Shown here: in pieces, positions 1-11,414 of the stretch
Layout: every line of letters begins with the position of its first letter
Position numbering within the stretch: position 1 is the stretch's first letter
Assembly: GCA_029204225.1 (NCBI GenBank)
Contig: CM055093.1
Location: forward strand, 28,965,777-29,029,776
Reading direction: 5' to 3'
Source of the DNA: Diphasiastrum complanatum
Taxonomy: Eukaryota; Streptophyta; Lycopodiopsida; Lycopodiales; Lycopodiaceae
DNA length: 64,000 nt
The notes under the pieces: model-generated
Seen by the model: the letters and a program-made list of their open reading frames with translations, nothing else
Told to the model about the DNA's origin: nothing
Database searches by the model: none
Made by a program: the position numbers and the translations under genes

Positions 1-2388
1 GTATATGCTTCATTTGATAAGGAATTTTAACTTGGATAAAAAAAAACCAATGGCATGCCCAAAACTTTCTTGTGCAATAATGGGATTTGATGGGACAATG
101 TTAAGAAAAAGGACAAAATCGTGCAAGGAAGTCCTAACAATATTGGGAAGACTCAAATAACGGCCTCTATGTATACTTTCTTCCAAGAACTATCATGATG
201 TTAAAGCAATATGATTATTTCCACTTTTCTTTGATGCTACTTTTATTCATAATCAGCATCAAGTTATGGTCATCTTAAGCATGATCTCAAAGACCTAAAC
301 AATATCACATGTTGCTTCACAATGGTTTAAGCCTTCATCTATAGGAGACGTGCCGCCAGCTTGTTTGGAAATATGGGCTTACTTAGAAGTTGCACGTGAC
401 CAAATCTACACTAACTGATCTAGAAAAGAAATCACCAAAGGTTACAAAGAAAATTCAATGTCCCCCTTGCCCACTTTATGATTCAGCTAAGCATTCCATT
501 ATGCCCCTAGACATCATCTCCACTAACATGTCAAATCAAAGAAGCTTTTGAATTGCAAGTGAGCATATCTTTTCCTAGTGTAATGCAGTTTAAACTACTA
601 TTTTGTACATTAAATAGTTCAATGAGTACACACTATAATAACAAAGCACACTTGAATGGAAACATTCCAATAACAAGGCTCCTTAGAACAAAGCGTACCT
701 TTCGCATTAGTGAATAGTATAATGGGAGGCCTCCTATCCGACCAGAACGGGCAAGAGAATTAAAGATAATATGATAGGTTGATAAGTCTTGTTCAACTTT
801 CCAATCTGAAATCCATTGATAAGCCTCCAACATTCCCTTAACATCGCCTAATCAATAACAAGGAAGAGGTATAGATTCAAAATATGTAGGTCCATCCAAA
901 GGGTGCCTTCATGTGGCTATCACATGTCTAAGAACTTTAGAGCACTTAAAAAGGAAAGTAAAGGATGTATTGCTATAACTTCAACGATCAAAAGACAGAT
1001 TGCCCCAGTAGATTTCCAATCAACCTTTTATAGTGCTGGACAATAATACTGGGGACACACGATAAAATGTTTGTGCTCACCAAATTGAATCTCAAAAGGG
1101 TGATTTTGCAAGTGAAGGTGTACGTTAGCATTTGTCATGGAAGATTCCTTATCAAGAAAAAGAAATGTTCAGACATTGATATAGCCATGACAGGACTTTA
1201 TAGAAATTCAATAATTTGCCACACAAAACTTTCGTAGACAACATCTATAAATATAAACTATGGCATTGAGTGAAATTGGCTTGGTGCCAAGTGTCAAAAC
1301 CATACTTAGAGCATGTGGTTCGAACCTAGAAGTGCTCCTTGGTCTAGACCAATCTCTTCGTATAGAAAATGGCAAAATTGGAAAAAAAAAATGGGTTTCA
1401 TGTGATAAGCTATTGAAAAGTTGCCACCTAGTTAGTTATTATTTGCTCAAATTGGCTGTATGTTTTGTTAGTACGAACATTCACAAACTCCAAATTTTAC
1501 CAACATGTACTCAAATTCTTTCTTAATGCCATCTTTGTCACTAAAGGCTAGAATAAGGAGATCTCTACCTATATATAATTTGATTTGTGAATGTTATAAT
1601 CCTTGCAGATCCAACTAAATGTTGCATGTTTTTTACTATGTTGTCTCAACATCTTCAAGTGTTTAGAACCCCAATAATCATAATGAGATGATTAAAATTG
1701 TTAGCCCATAGTTGCTTTATTTCCTCAACTACAGATATTTGTGAATGAAAACATAAAATGTGAAATTAGAATGAATAGCACTATTTGGGTAAAATATTCA
1801 AAAAAATGGTATGACCATGCATTGTTGTTGAATTTTTGTGTTTTGGATGGTTGATCATTTATGGCGCTAATGATATGCACTTCGGGTTTTACCCACCATT
1901 GGAGGGTATGTTAATTCACAAAACACATGTTTTCTAGCGCATCATAAAGGTCTGAATAGGTTTCTGCAACCCTTACTCACCTTTAATGGACAAACTGAGT
2001 CTATCCCAATTTTCCCTAAATATAGCTCGATGTACGATGGTTTCTATGATCCCAAAGATGGTCGAAATGATGCTAGATGGTAACCTTTTGCCAAATCATA
2101 TTTCTTTCATCTTAACAAGAGATTCAATGATGACGTTTCATCGCATTGGTTCTTCTCTTATGCTAGAACCACGGTAGCATATTAATAATTATGGTATATT
2201 GTGGTACAAAAAATATCCATCTCAAGTTCATCCAATGTGACAAAGTTCTTAAGTTAGGACACGTGAACTACAAGATGAATCTTGTCCAGAGACGATAGAT
2301 CACTACAGGTTGTACCTGAGAAGAAAAAGAAATTAAAGGGTCTATGCTAGAAACAAATGAAGCTTGTAGGGCTGGCTTCCATATGGCC
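1..2388. other. No gene recognised, AT-rich intergenic DNA
   Basis: Only short open frames of at most about 88 codons occur here, on either strand, and none resembles a known protein. A T-arm-like stretch near 1318-1330 is not embedded in a tRNA cloverleaf. The stretch is probably decayed repeat DNA. It ends at AAAAC, which is the target site of element 1. Confidence 0.5.
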
Positions 2389-2393
2389 AAAAC

Positions 2394-3043
2394 TGTGAAA
2401 GATTTCAGATCCTTAAGATCCAATCTACTTGAATGATCTTTGGTTAGAAAGAGAAATACACTACCAATTTCACCAATGTAGAAAAATTAGCATCTACACA
2501 CAATTTGAGATGCAAACACTAATAGAACTTGATCAAACTTGAATGAAATGATTATGTACTGTTGCTGTCCGTACAAAACCCGCAAGCTACTGTATTTCAC
2601 ACGTGTGGATCCAAAAATAGCAAATATAGATCATTCTACACATAGAATTGCAAGCAATCACCAAGATAGTGCACCAATGGATAGTAGAACCCAAGAGAAC
2701 CATGTATAAGCATGAAATGAGATAGAGAAGAGAGAAGATAACTCTCTCCAAGAGTTACATCCTTTTATAGCAGGTCCAAACCCTATTTGGCCACTTGGCT
2801 TTCCCACCAAAATGCTAACCCTACCAATTTTGGGTCTAGATTCAATGTACCCAACTTATTCAAATTGAATCTACTCAAACTCGCATTCTATCTTTCCCAC
2901 ACTTTCAAAAAGTGTTTATTCAAATGAAATTTAGACTAATGAACTTTGAAAAGTCAACCTCTAAGTCTAAAACAAGTTTTGGCCTCAATATGCCAAATAT
3001 GGAAATATTGCAAAATGTGATGAAACTAGTTGAATCTTTCACA
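2394..3043 (-). repeat. 3' LTR of element 1
   Basis: It is 650 bp long, starts TGTGAAAG, ends CTTTCACA, and differs from 7748-8397 at four positions by eye. On the minus strand it holds a TATA-like TATAAAAGG and, further along, the palindrome CACACGTGTG at 2598-2607. In element orientation it follows the polypurine tract directly. Confidence 0.95.
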
Positions 3044-3628
3044 CTCCCTCTTCAACTAGTTTTAGCATAGACTTTGATAATACTCCAAGTGAAGTCCTAT
3101 GCTTCATGAACAAGTCTTTTCTCAATGCTCTGGTGAAGATATCAGCTACACATTCCCTTGAAGACACATGTTGAATCTCCACCTCCTTTGCAATGACTCG
3201 CTCCCTCACAAAATGATATTGTATCTCAATATGCTTGCTCCTAGCATGAAAGATAGGATTGGATGCCATTCTTTGGGCTGATTGATTGTCACAAAAGATG
3301 ATTGGGCTCTCTGAAAAATCCAGCAAGTGAAGATCCTTGATCATCCTTTTGATCCATACCATCTCCTTTGTGCAATGTGTAAGAGCTTTGTACTCGGCCT
3401 CACTAGATGACAATGAGATAGTGGCTTGTTTCTTTGACATCCATGATATACTCCATCACCTATGAAAATACAATAAGAACTAATGGATTTCCTATCCATT
3501 ACATCTCCAGCATAGTCCGAATCTGAAAATCCAAAAAGATTAGGTGATGATCCCTCATACAATATGCCAAAATCTCGAGTTCCAATGATGTACCTCAAAA
3601 CTCGCTTTCCTAGCTTCCAATGCTCCTA
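3039..3628 (-). pseudogene. RNase H remnant of element 1 pol
   Basis: Copia RNase H tail in two frames. The upstream part (to about 3445) contains LRYIIGTRDFGILYEG and the FSDSDYAGD active-site region. The downstream part begins SKKQATISLSSSEAEYKAL, continues through FCDNQSA, and ends KLVEEGV at the polypurine tract. The frames differ because of a one-base indel near 3445. The RT domain that should precede it is absent; homology to the D pol starts only at HWKLGKRVLRY. The remnant resembles D at 60900-61560 throughout. The reading-frame break and missing RT make it non-functional. Confidence 0.88.
3044..3053 (-). promoter_or_regulatory. Polypurine tract of element 1
   Basis: On the minus strand this reads GAAGAGGGAG and abuts the LTR start TGTGA. 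It would prime plus-strand DNA synthesis. It is also coding: it lies in the last codons of pol (Glu-Glu-Gly-Val), and the stop TGA is formed by the first bases of the LTR. A, A' and D have the same layout. Confidence 0.85.
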
Positions 3629-4678
3629 ACATAGTTTTTGCCAATAGAACTTTGATCCATCATAAGAATGATCTTCTTCCTAAGAATAGATCTCCTTTCA
3701 ATGATCATGTAATGCTCAAAATAGAAACAACCATAATTGATATAGAGAATAGTGTCCACTTGGGATGCTTCACTATTTCTTACATCAATTTTACATGTAA
3801 AAATGTGACTAGAACATGAAGAATCAAATAGAATGTAAATGAAATGATTCCACCATGCTTCCAACTCTGAACTCTCTGGAAAAATACAGCAAACAAACAA
3901 TAAATGTGAGTGATCAACTTTTGCTTGCATGTCTCCTCCTCCTTTGTCCTTTGTTGCCTTGTATCCACCATGATACTCCATGAATGAGCCTCCATCTTCA
4001 TCTTGCCACAAGAAACCATCAAACCTTGGAAATCCATGAGTAGGTGAGTACATTAATGATGCCAATCCAGCACCACATGACTCCATAAACCAAGTAGTTT
4101 GCACTAGTCCATCTTCAAGATCTACTTGACACAAGAAAATGACCATGAATTCACCAAAAATTGACAATCTCCAAGTATTGGCACCAAGTAGCTCAACACT
4201 TGAGAACTTAGCCATGGATGAGTGACATAATGAACCTCCAATAGCTTCATTTCCATCAGCAAAATCAGCCAAGAATGCTAGTACAAATCCAACATGAAAA
4301 CAATGCTCACCAATGTAGCTAGTTTTACCATATCTTGACAATTTGCACACATCCACACATGAGATAGAACAAGTAAAGTAAACTTGAACAACACTTCCTT
4401 GCTGCTCCTTTGACCTTACTTGAGTCTTCAATATGCTGCAAAAACAGATCCATAACACCTTTGCCAATTACCTCTCCTTTGATGTTCTTGACTAGCTCCA
4501 AATTGCCAACTTCCCTTTTGACTAGTTGAAGCGCTTTGAGATCAACCTCTTAATCTTCAACTTGACCATCAAAGTCATTAAACAAAATTTGTTTTCCAGA
4601 TCCATTACTTGATTTTACAGCAAGATAACATCCATCCACTTGCATAGCTCCATGTACACAAGAAGATCCTCCAAAAGA
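3629..4678 (-). other. Cargo segment Y in element 1, replacing reverse transcriptase
   Basis: This roughly 1.05-kb block stands exactly where RT should be. Upstream homology to D pol stops just after the residues matching ALIKSNT, and downstream homology resumes in RNase H. A frame of 285 codons (3610-4467) covers most of it, with hydrophobic stretches around FVLAFLADFA and FMVIFLCQVDL. No RT motif (YVDD, or LYGLKQAP) is present. The same block recurs at 26184-26612, about 41440-42480 and about 44480-45370, in the same relative frame for much of its length. Relative to the other copies, element 1 lacks about 20 bp near 4360, which shifts the frame. I do not recognise a protein family. It could be a captured host transcript, an env-like frame, or untranslated filler. 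Confidence 0.75.
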
Positions 4679-7164
4679 TGTTCCACTCTTCATAAGAGAT
4701 CGATACTCAAGATCCATTGGTTGGATCCACTCCTCTTCTTTCCTTGCTTGATCTACACTTGTAGGATCATCCAAAGAGGTTAGGAAAGCAACATAATTTC
4801 CAGAAACTACTTGCTTACCCTTTTGATCATATGTGAGCCTTGAAGGTACTTGTCTTTCTCTTGATGTTCTCCTTGGCTTTTGACTTGATGAAGGTCCATC
4901 ATCACCACCATCCAAAGTGGGATCCTTCTCATCAACATCAAGAATGTTAGATCCATCTACTTTACCATCAATCATGCTTGAAGACACCTTTGGAATGTTT
5001 CCCTCATCAAAAATGACATCTCTACCAACAATCACTTTGTTAGTAGAAGGAATGTAAACCTTGTAGGCTTTACTCACCTCACTATATCCAACAAAAATAC
5101 CTCTTCTTGAAATTGGATCCTCCTTGGTCCTATCATCAAGAGTAATGTTGACATAGCATGTGCATCCAAAGGTTTTTAGAAAGTTGACACTCGGCCTCCT
5201 CTTGAATAGCATCTCAAAAGGTGTCCTTCCATCCAAAATAGCACTCGGCCACCTATTGCACAAAAAATTGGCACACAACAAAGCTTGATCCCAAAACGGT
5301 TTGTCAAGATTAGCACTTAACCTCATAGCTTTAGCACTTTCACATAAAGTTCTATTCTTCCTTTCAGCCACTCCATTTTATTGTGGGGTCCTTGATGTTG
5401 TATACTCCCTCTTGATCCCATGCTCATCACAAAAGGCCTTGAACTTGTTAGATATGTACTCACCACCATTGTCACCTCTCAAGCACTTGATCTTTGTGGA
5501 AAATTGGTTCTCCCTTGCAATCTTGAATTTGACAAAGACATCATACACTTCATCCTTGCTCTTTAGTAGATAGATCCAACAAAATCTACTAAAATCATCA
5601 ATGAATGTTACATACATCTTAGCTCCACTATTGCTAATTATATTAAATCCATGAATATCCGAATGTACAAGTTGAAAAGGCTTTGAAGATCTAGAAATAG
5701 ATCTAGTATAAGGTAGTCTATGTGACTTAGACAAAGCACAAGACTCACAAACATGCTTGTCATTACTTAAGGAACTTGGAAGACCAATCACAACCTTCTT
5801 CCTTGCCATTACCTACAATGACTTGAAGTTGAGGTGTCTCATCCTTTTGTGCCAAACCTCTTGAATAGAAATTTGCTCCCTTGCAACACATCCAACTTGG
5901 TTAGCAATAACACAAGCATCAAGTTTGAACAACTTCCCTTGCCTTTTACCTTTTCCAATCAAGACATCCTTCCTTTTGATCAAACAGGCATCTCCATCAA
6001 ACTCCACCTTGAGGCCCTTACTTAGCATTTGACTCACACTAAGCAAATTCTTGGTAATAGATGGAATAAACAAGACATCCTCCAAATGAACATTCCTATT
6101 TGTATAGAGAGAGAAATAGGAATTGTGCCAATCCCTTTGATTGCACACTCACCATCATTGGTCGTGTAGATCACCCTCTTGTCATCTCCATATGCCAACA
6201 AAGAAGTGAAGTACTCTTTGTGAAAGGTCATGTGTGAACTTGCTCCACTATCAATCCACCAAGGATCTAGATCTCCATCATTAGCAAGCATACATGAAGA
6301 CATCACAAAAGCATCATCATTTGCATCTTGCACATCCAAACCATCCTCATCAAGAGTAAGATTACCTCGCTTGTCTCCTTGATCTCTCTTCTTCTTGTAG
6401 CACTCACTTGCAAAGTGTCCTTTGATGCCACAATAGAAGCACTTGAGCTTTGATCTATCCTTCTTTTTGCCACTTGAAGAAGCATCCACTTGATCTTGCC
6501 CTTTAGACCACTTGCTTTTGGTTTTGCCCTTGAATTTGCCCTTTGTGAACATAGCATCCTCTTAAAGTGTCGATGTAGATCCACCTCTTGCTTAAAGCCT
6601 ATATTCCTCATTGATCAAGATCTCTTGAAGATCCATCAAACTTGGCAAAGTCTTTTGAATAGCAATACTTTGAACAATGTTAGCATGAGCATCCAACACG
6701 CCATTAAGAATCACTTGAATAAGCTCTCCTTCCTTAATGCTTTCATCTATGCAAGCTAACTCATCATTTAATGCTTTCATTCTCAAAACAAAAGTACTTG
6801 GACTTTCTTCATTCTTTTGCAAACAAGAAAAGATTTGCCTTCTTAAAGTCAACACTCTAGAAGTAGACTTGGATTCATAAAGCTTCTTCAATGAATTCCA
6901 AGCTTCCAAAGATGATGTGCACTTACCAACTTCCTTGAGAAGTTCATTGGTAACATTCATCTTTATCATGTGTAGAGCCTTCTTGGCCCTCTTGTCATAC
7001 CTCAATTGATCTTGTTGTGTTGCTGGTCTCTCCTCCAAACCTACAACAATATCCAAAACATCATTCATCTCAAGAAGTGACTCCATCCTCACTTTCCATA
7101 ATGAATAGTTACTTGAGGTAAGCCTATCATTGGCTTCCAACATGACTCCAATTGAGGTTGCCAT
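4678..7164 (-). pseudogene. gag-protease-integrase of element 1 (broken)
   Basis: Copia polyprotein in one original frame. Gag starts at ATG 7164 (MATS), then comes a CCHC zinc knuckle (CFYCGIKGHFASEC) near 6400-6450, protease WWIDSGASSHMT near 6230, the pre-integrase HHCC region near 5720-5880, and the integrase core with SDIHG, RGDNGGEY and VAERKNR. It ends with the C-terminal domain, stopping at about 4700. Disruptions seen: TAA at 6592-6594 and 6562-6564 (both Gln CAA to TAA), a 2-bp insertion near 6102, TAG at 5813-5815, and TAA at about 5378 between TPQ and NGVAERKN. Element E keeps Gln at the first two sites, so those stops arose after the two lineages split. The second base of the first HHCC His pair also looks altered (HKRMRHLN). 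Confidence 0.9.
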
Positions 7165-7735
7165 GTAGCAATGACCTGATCTCAATGCACAAAGCACTCC
7201 TTTGAACAACAACAAATGCTTTCAAAAAAAATCACCAAGATTTGAAACAATCTCACAAATTCTCTTCTAGCACTTATCCAAGCAAATCAACACATAGAAT
7301 CATGGAATCTTGATCAACTTATGATCTATCCTCAATCTAATGACTTTTGCCACTTCCTAAGATTGAAACACACTCAAATGAAGTCCAGCAACCTCACTAT
7401 CTAGAGATCCAATCAAAATTAGGGTTTTGACAAAATCACAAAAAATTGACTATTCCAAATATACATGCAAATGCTGAAAATTTGATATGCAATCTATAAG
7501 CCACCACTTAGGCTAAACCAATGATCCAAAAATCGGCCAAATCCAGCATGTGAATTCAAAAAACGGAATTGAACAAGTATATTGACCTATTTAGTGTTTT
7601 GATCTACAAAAGATCCAATCTACAAAAGCAAAAAATCCGATTTTGGTGTAAAATCCTCTCTGGCATGCTCTAGACTTGATATCTTCACCAAATCATTGAT
7701 AAATCTGATTTCCTCCTTCATAACCTGAAACACAA

Positions 7736-7747
7736 GCTCTGATACCA
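7736..7747 (-). promoter_or_regulatory. Primer binding site of element 1
   Basis: On the minus strand it reads TGGTATCAGAGC directly after the 5' LTR. This is the standard copia site complementary to the 3' end of initiator-Met tRNA, and it fixes the orientation of the element. Confidence 0.93.
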
Positions 7748-8397
7748 TGTGAAAGATTTCAGATCCTTAAGATCCAATCTACTTGAATGATCTTTGGTTA
7801 GAAAGAGAAATATACTACCAATTTCACCAATGTAGAAAAATCAGCATCTACACACAATTTGAGATGCAAACACTAATAGAACTTGATCAAACTTGAATGA
7901 AATGATTATGTACTGTTGCTGTCCGTACAAAACCCGCAAGCTACTGTATTTCACACGTGTGGATCCAAAAATAGCAAATATAGATCATTCTACACATAGA
8001 ATTGCAAGCAATCACCAAGATAGTGCACCAATGGATAGTAGAACCCAAGAGAACCATGTATAAGCATGAAATGAGATAGAGAAGAGAGAAGATAACTCTC
8101 TCCAAGAGTTACATCCTTTTATAGCAGGTCCAAACCCTATTTGGCCACTTGGCTTTTCCACCAAAATGCTAACCCTACCAATTTTGGGTCTAGATTCAAT
8201 GTACCCAACTTATTCAAATTGAATCTACTCAAACTCGCATTCTATCTTTCCCACACTTTCAAAAAGTGTTTATTCAAATGAAATTTAGACTAATGAACTT
8301 TGAAAAGTCAACCTCTAAGTCTAAAACAAGTTTTGGCCTCAATATGCCAAATATGAAAATATTGCAAAATGTGATGAAACTAGTTGAATCTTTCACA
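7748..8397 (-). repeat. 5' LTR of element 1
   Basis: It is 650 bp and matches 2394-3043 except at four transition sites. It carries the promoter in element orientation: TATAAAAGG at about 8115-8125 on the minus strand, and CACACGTGTG at 7952-7961. The untranslated leader between the primer site and the gag ATG (7164) is about 570 bp. Confidence 0.95.
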
Positions 8398-8711
8398 AAA
8401 CTGCTTTTCTCCCTTCGAAACAAGTTTGACTAAAACCTACAAAAGTGCTCTAATACTAAATTATGAACAAATCCTCAAGATAACAACATAGAAGAGTAGA
8501 TGACTAATGAGATGCAACAATTCTTTCACAAAAGCGACTAGAAATGATAGTATACTACCTTCCAAGTCGTCCTACGAGGGAACTTAATCACATTGACTTC
8601 TCCTCCTGAAAGAAGCTTACAAACCCAAGATGAGTGACCTAAGACACAGTGCCTCCAACGGCTGCCATGCATGCTATGGAGTAAATAAATCAACTTAACT
8701 TTAATGTTTCA

Positions 8712-8890
8712 CGAATCGCCGATGACGAATCGAGGTTCAAATTGGCCCGATTCGAATCGGAAAAGTTTACGAATCGGTTTTAGGGTTTAGGGTAAAACAA
8801 GGTTCGAATCGATTTCTAATCATTGTAATAAACATACACTTATTTGGTACAACCGATTCGAACCGTCCAAATCGGCCGATTCAAATCGGC
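8712..8890. repeat. Short GATTCG/CGAATC word cluster with telomere-like units
   Basis: GATTCG or CGAATC occurs about ten times within 180 bp, including a perfect 14-bp palindrome CCGATTCGAATCGG at 8747-8760. Two tandem TTTAGGG units (plant telomere type) lie at about 8778-8792. This is a small local cluster and not a telomere. Confidence 0.6.
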
Positions 8891-9059
8891 CCTCATTCAT
8901 TGCTTAACTTGGCCTCCAAAAAACGTTTTTGTACATACTACCCCTAGGGACAACTTCCCGGACTCATTATAACTACAAATTTGTCATTAACAACGTTCAG
9001 TAGTCATGTACACCTGAAGAAGCCTATAATGTCCCTGGTTATGGACGTAACCAGCCTCT

Positions 9060-9660
9060 GTCATGGGTTAGGAAAGCCCCTATAGTTACTGAGGAGGTCT
9101 CAAGTAATTCGTTGAAGAAATTCTAAAATAATATTGTTTATACTTATGATTGAGACCTATTGAACCCATTGCATGGGGATTGGGATAGCTTACACTAGCC
9201 CACATGATTAGAGCAACTGAATGAGAATCCGAGGGACTCGAGGAGAGAGCACACAAGGAGGCCGCCTACAAGGAGAGGGTCCTTCTAAGGGCTCCTATTC
9301 GACTCTTGGTGAGAGTTAAAGGTGTGCTCCTTTGGATTCCTTAGAAGAGCGGGCTACTTTGAGCACCTGGGGATTGTGCCCTCTTCACAAAAACACCGAT
9401 TCAAATCTCCTTAATCAGATTCAGTACAAGCCAGCTGTGTCACGGGTTAGAAAAGCCCCAGAAGTGACAAAGGAAGTATGGAATGGTTCGCTGAAGGAGA
9501 TCTAATATGGTAGTGGTTATACTTATGATTAGGACCTTGTGAACCTATTGCATAGGAATTGGGACACCTCATGATAGCCTGCATGAATAGAGCAGTTGCA
9601 TGAGAATCCTAGGGAGGAAAGAGCACACAGGGAAGGCCCCACAACGAGAGGGGGGAGTTG
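9060..9660 (+). repeat. Diverged tandem duplication, unit about 370 bp
   Basis: The segment 9060-9290 is repeated at about 9436-9655. Shared landmarks in the same order are GGGTTAG-AAAGCCCC, TTATACTTATGATT, GCAT-GG-ATTGGGA, AGAGCA, TGAGAATCC and AGAGCACACA. Similarity by eye is roughly 70-75 percent. No coding frame is conserved between the copies. Confidence 0.65.
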
Positions 9661-11408
9661 TTTAGCATGAACAACCCACAAAATCAAAAAATTTGCTTTC
9701 TTGCACCAAAAAATAGCAAAATTTTGATACTAATCACACATACTAATGCATGAAATCCTCCAAGCATTGTTCTAATCATTTTGGTAGTTCAAAGATATAG
9801 ACTGTTGGAAAAGCGACTTTCAACTAGATCATTTTCGCATCAATAGTCAATAGCAGCTTCATTGATTACATGATTGTAAGTTAGTTATTTATTGTACTGA
9901 ACATACACACGATGTACTCACTATTAATACATAACTAAAGGGCGTGCCTATGATGTAATTAATGTGGACAAGTCTTCAAGTGTGTGCAAAGGGACTATAG
10001 TACTAGGGACGTAATATTTACTTCATCTCTCTCAGATGGATCAATCTCATTACATCATTGCATTTTCTCCCTTGGTCAATATTTTGGTTGTGGCCTTGGT
10101 AGCTAAGTACTCAAAACCAAGTCTAGATAAGGTGGGGGGATCTTAGCCCCAATAATATAGTAGCTTCCTAGAAGGTTCCCTTAAAGGCCTCCAAATAGAT
10201 ATTGATAAGCTCTCTACTAGCCATTCTATAGTTTATAGTTTTGATGTCTAAGAGTCTATGTAGGAGATGCGTATTAGTGTTCCTTTCAAAGATGCATCAC
10301 ATTCTAGAACGTTCTGGGATTTTAATCGTTCCGGATCAAAACATTGTTGTTTAATTCATTTTTTTTGGAAAATTTTTTTTAGTTCTCAGGGGAAAGAAAA
10401 AGCCTAGAAAGTTCAAAAACCCAATCATAGGTATTAGGTATTATGAATATTATATTATACACGTAGCTACATCGAAACCAAGTTTGTTGTGCTACATTTT
10501 TAGATCATGCAAAGCATTGACTAACATTAAGAGATCGTTGTATATCTACACTCAATGGTCATGAGACTAGTATCCACGCACCTCGAAGAGTCAAGACATT
10601 CTGACTTATCTTTAAGTCCTATTGGGAATTCTTCTACCAATTAGCACCTTGTTGCACATCATGCAGGGAATGTGTTCTTTAACACATACGGAATGAGCAA
10701 TTATTGAAGCAAGCTGGATCCAAATTCCGAAGTGACAAAACTTGATCTTCATGAGGCTTGATTTCCTCTCTTGGTAGCACTCCTTCCTCAACACTCAAGA
10801 TTTTTTACATGCATGCTGAGACCTTGATATCAGTGAGAAGGCATGACAAGGAGCTACTAACTTGACATAGATACGTTGCACATAATAATAGGGTTCCACT
10901 AGCTGTAAATAAAAAAATATAGGGTTTCTTTTTTTTGGTTCCATCGTTCTGGAACACTAAGCTTCCGGAACATCATTCAGACAAAACTTAAGTTCCTTCC
11001 TTTGTAAGAGGACTTGCACACAATCTCATGTTAATGGTGTAGGAGTAATATTTTTGCCGCATTGCATTGTCTGTTGTTCTTCATGTGATCGTAGATCTGT
11101 GCTGTGTGTTCATAACTAGAAGGGTACAACAAACTAAGATGCATCAAATAGGATCCAGATTGGAAAGGCCGAGCTATGCTCTGCGAAAAGAAAAGCCTGA
11201 GAAAGGCACGGGAAAAGGCTAAAATAACAGGATATATGCCCTTTGAAAGTGTTTAAGACAGCAAGCTCAAAAATTGTTCCCCTACATCTTTTGAAACGGC
11301 GTGAGAGCATGCTTCTGGATTCTATACATCGTATGTAAGAGATTTATTTGTCAGCAAAAAGCAACAAAAGATATGGAAAGAAAAAAAGAAAAACTAGCAA
11401 GTTATAAA

Positions 11409-11414
11409 ACATAC
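11409..11414 (-). other. Probable 5' splice site of the PPR gene
   Basis: On the minus strand it reads GTATGT, directly after the last recognisable PPR residues. The predicted peptide beyond it is a run of Phe/Leu codons without PPR pattern, which fits intron read-through. Confidence 0.55.

Larger units (their letters stand above)
2394..8397 (-). mobile_element. Element 1: complete non-autonomous Ty1/copia retrotransposon carrying a cargo instead of RT
   Basis: Two 650-bp LTRs (2394-3043 and 7748-8397) begin TGTGAAAG and end CTTTCACA. AAAAC lies immediately left (2389-2393) and again at 8397-8401, so it overlaps the last LTR base by one; it is a 4- to 5-bp target duplication. A perfect initiator-Met tRNA primer site sits inside the right LTR and a polypurine tract inside the left one, so the element reads on the minus strand. 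Its order is LTR, gag, protease, integrase, cargo (3629-4678), RNase H tail, LTR. The whole RT core is missing. The LTRs differ at only four positions, all transitions, so insertion was recent, yet gag-pol carries several stops and frameshifts. It must therefore be moved by enzymes from another element, plausibly one like D at 60250. Confidence 0.93.
8398..11340. other. Intergenic DNA without a recognised gene
   Basis: No long open frame. Contents that can be named: an array of GATTCGAATC-type words with two TTTAGGG units near 8700-8890, a diverged tandem duplication at 9060-9660, heat-shock-element-like words at 10302-10314 and 10947-10970, and scattered AT-rich runs. The following PPR gene is read on the minus strand, so any further exons of it would have to lie here, but none was recognised. 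Confidence 0.45.

Noticed and set aside
1310-1350. T-arm-like GGTTCGAACC suggesting a tRNA gene
   Set aside because: No matching acceptor, D or anticodon stems around it.
3610-4467. 285-codon frame in element 1 as an intact new protein
   Set aside because: Compared with E, A and A', about 20 bp are missing near 4360, so its N-terminal part is in the wrong frame; I report the block as cargo and not as an intact gene.
8778-8792. TTTAGGGTTTAGGG as a telomere or interstitial telomere
   Set aside because: Only two units, too few to be more than chance.
10612-10794. 60-codon minus-strand frame as the missing PPR exon
   Set aside because: Cys-rich sequence without the 35-residue PPR pattern, and no splice acceptor in a matching phase was evident.
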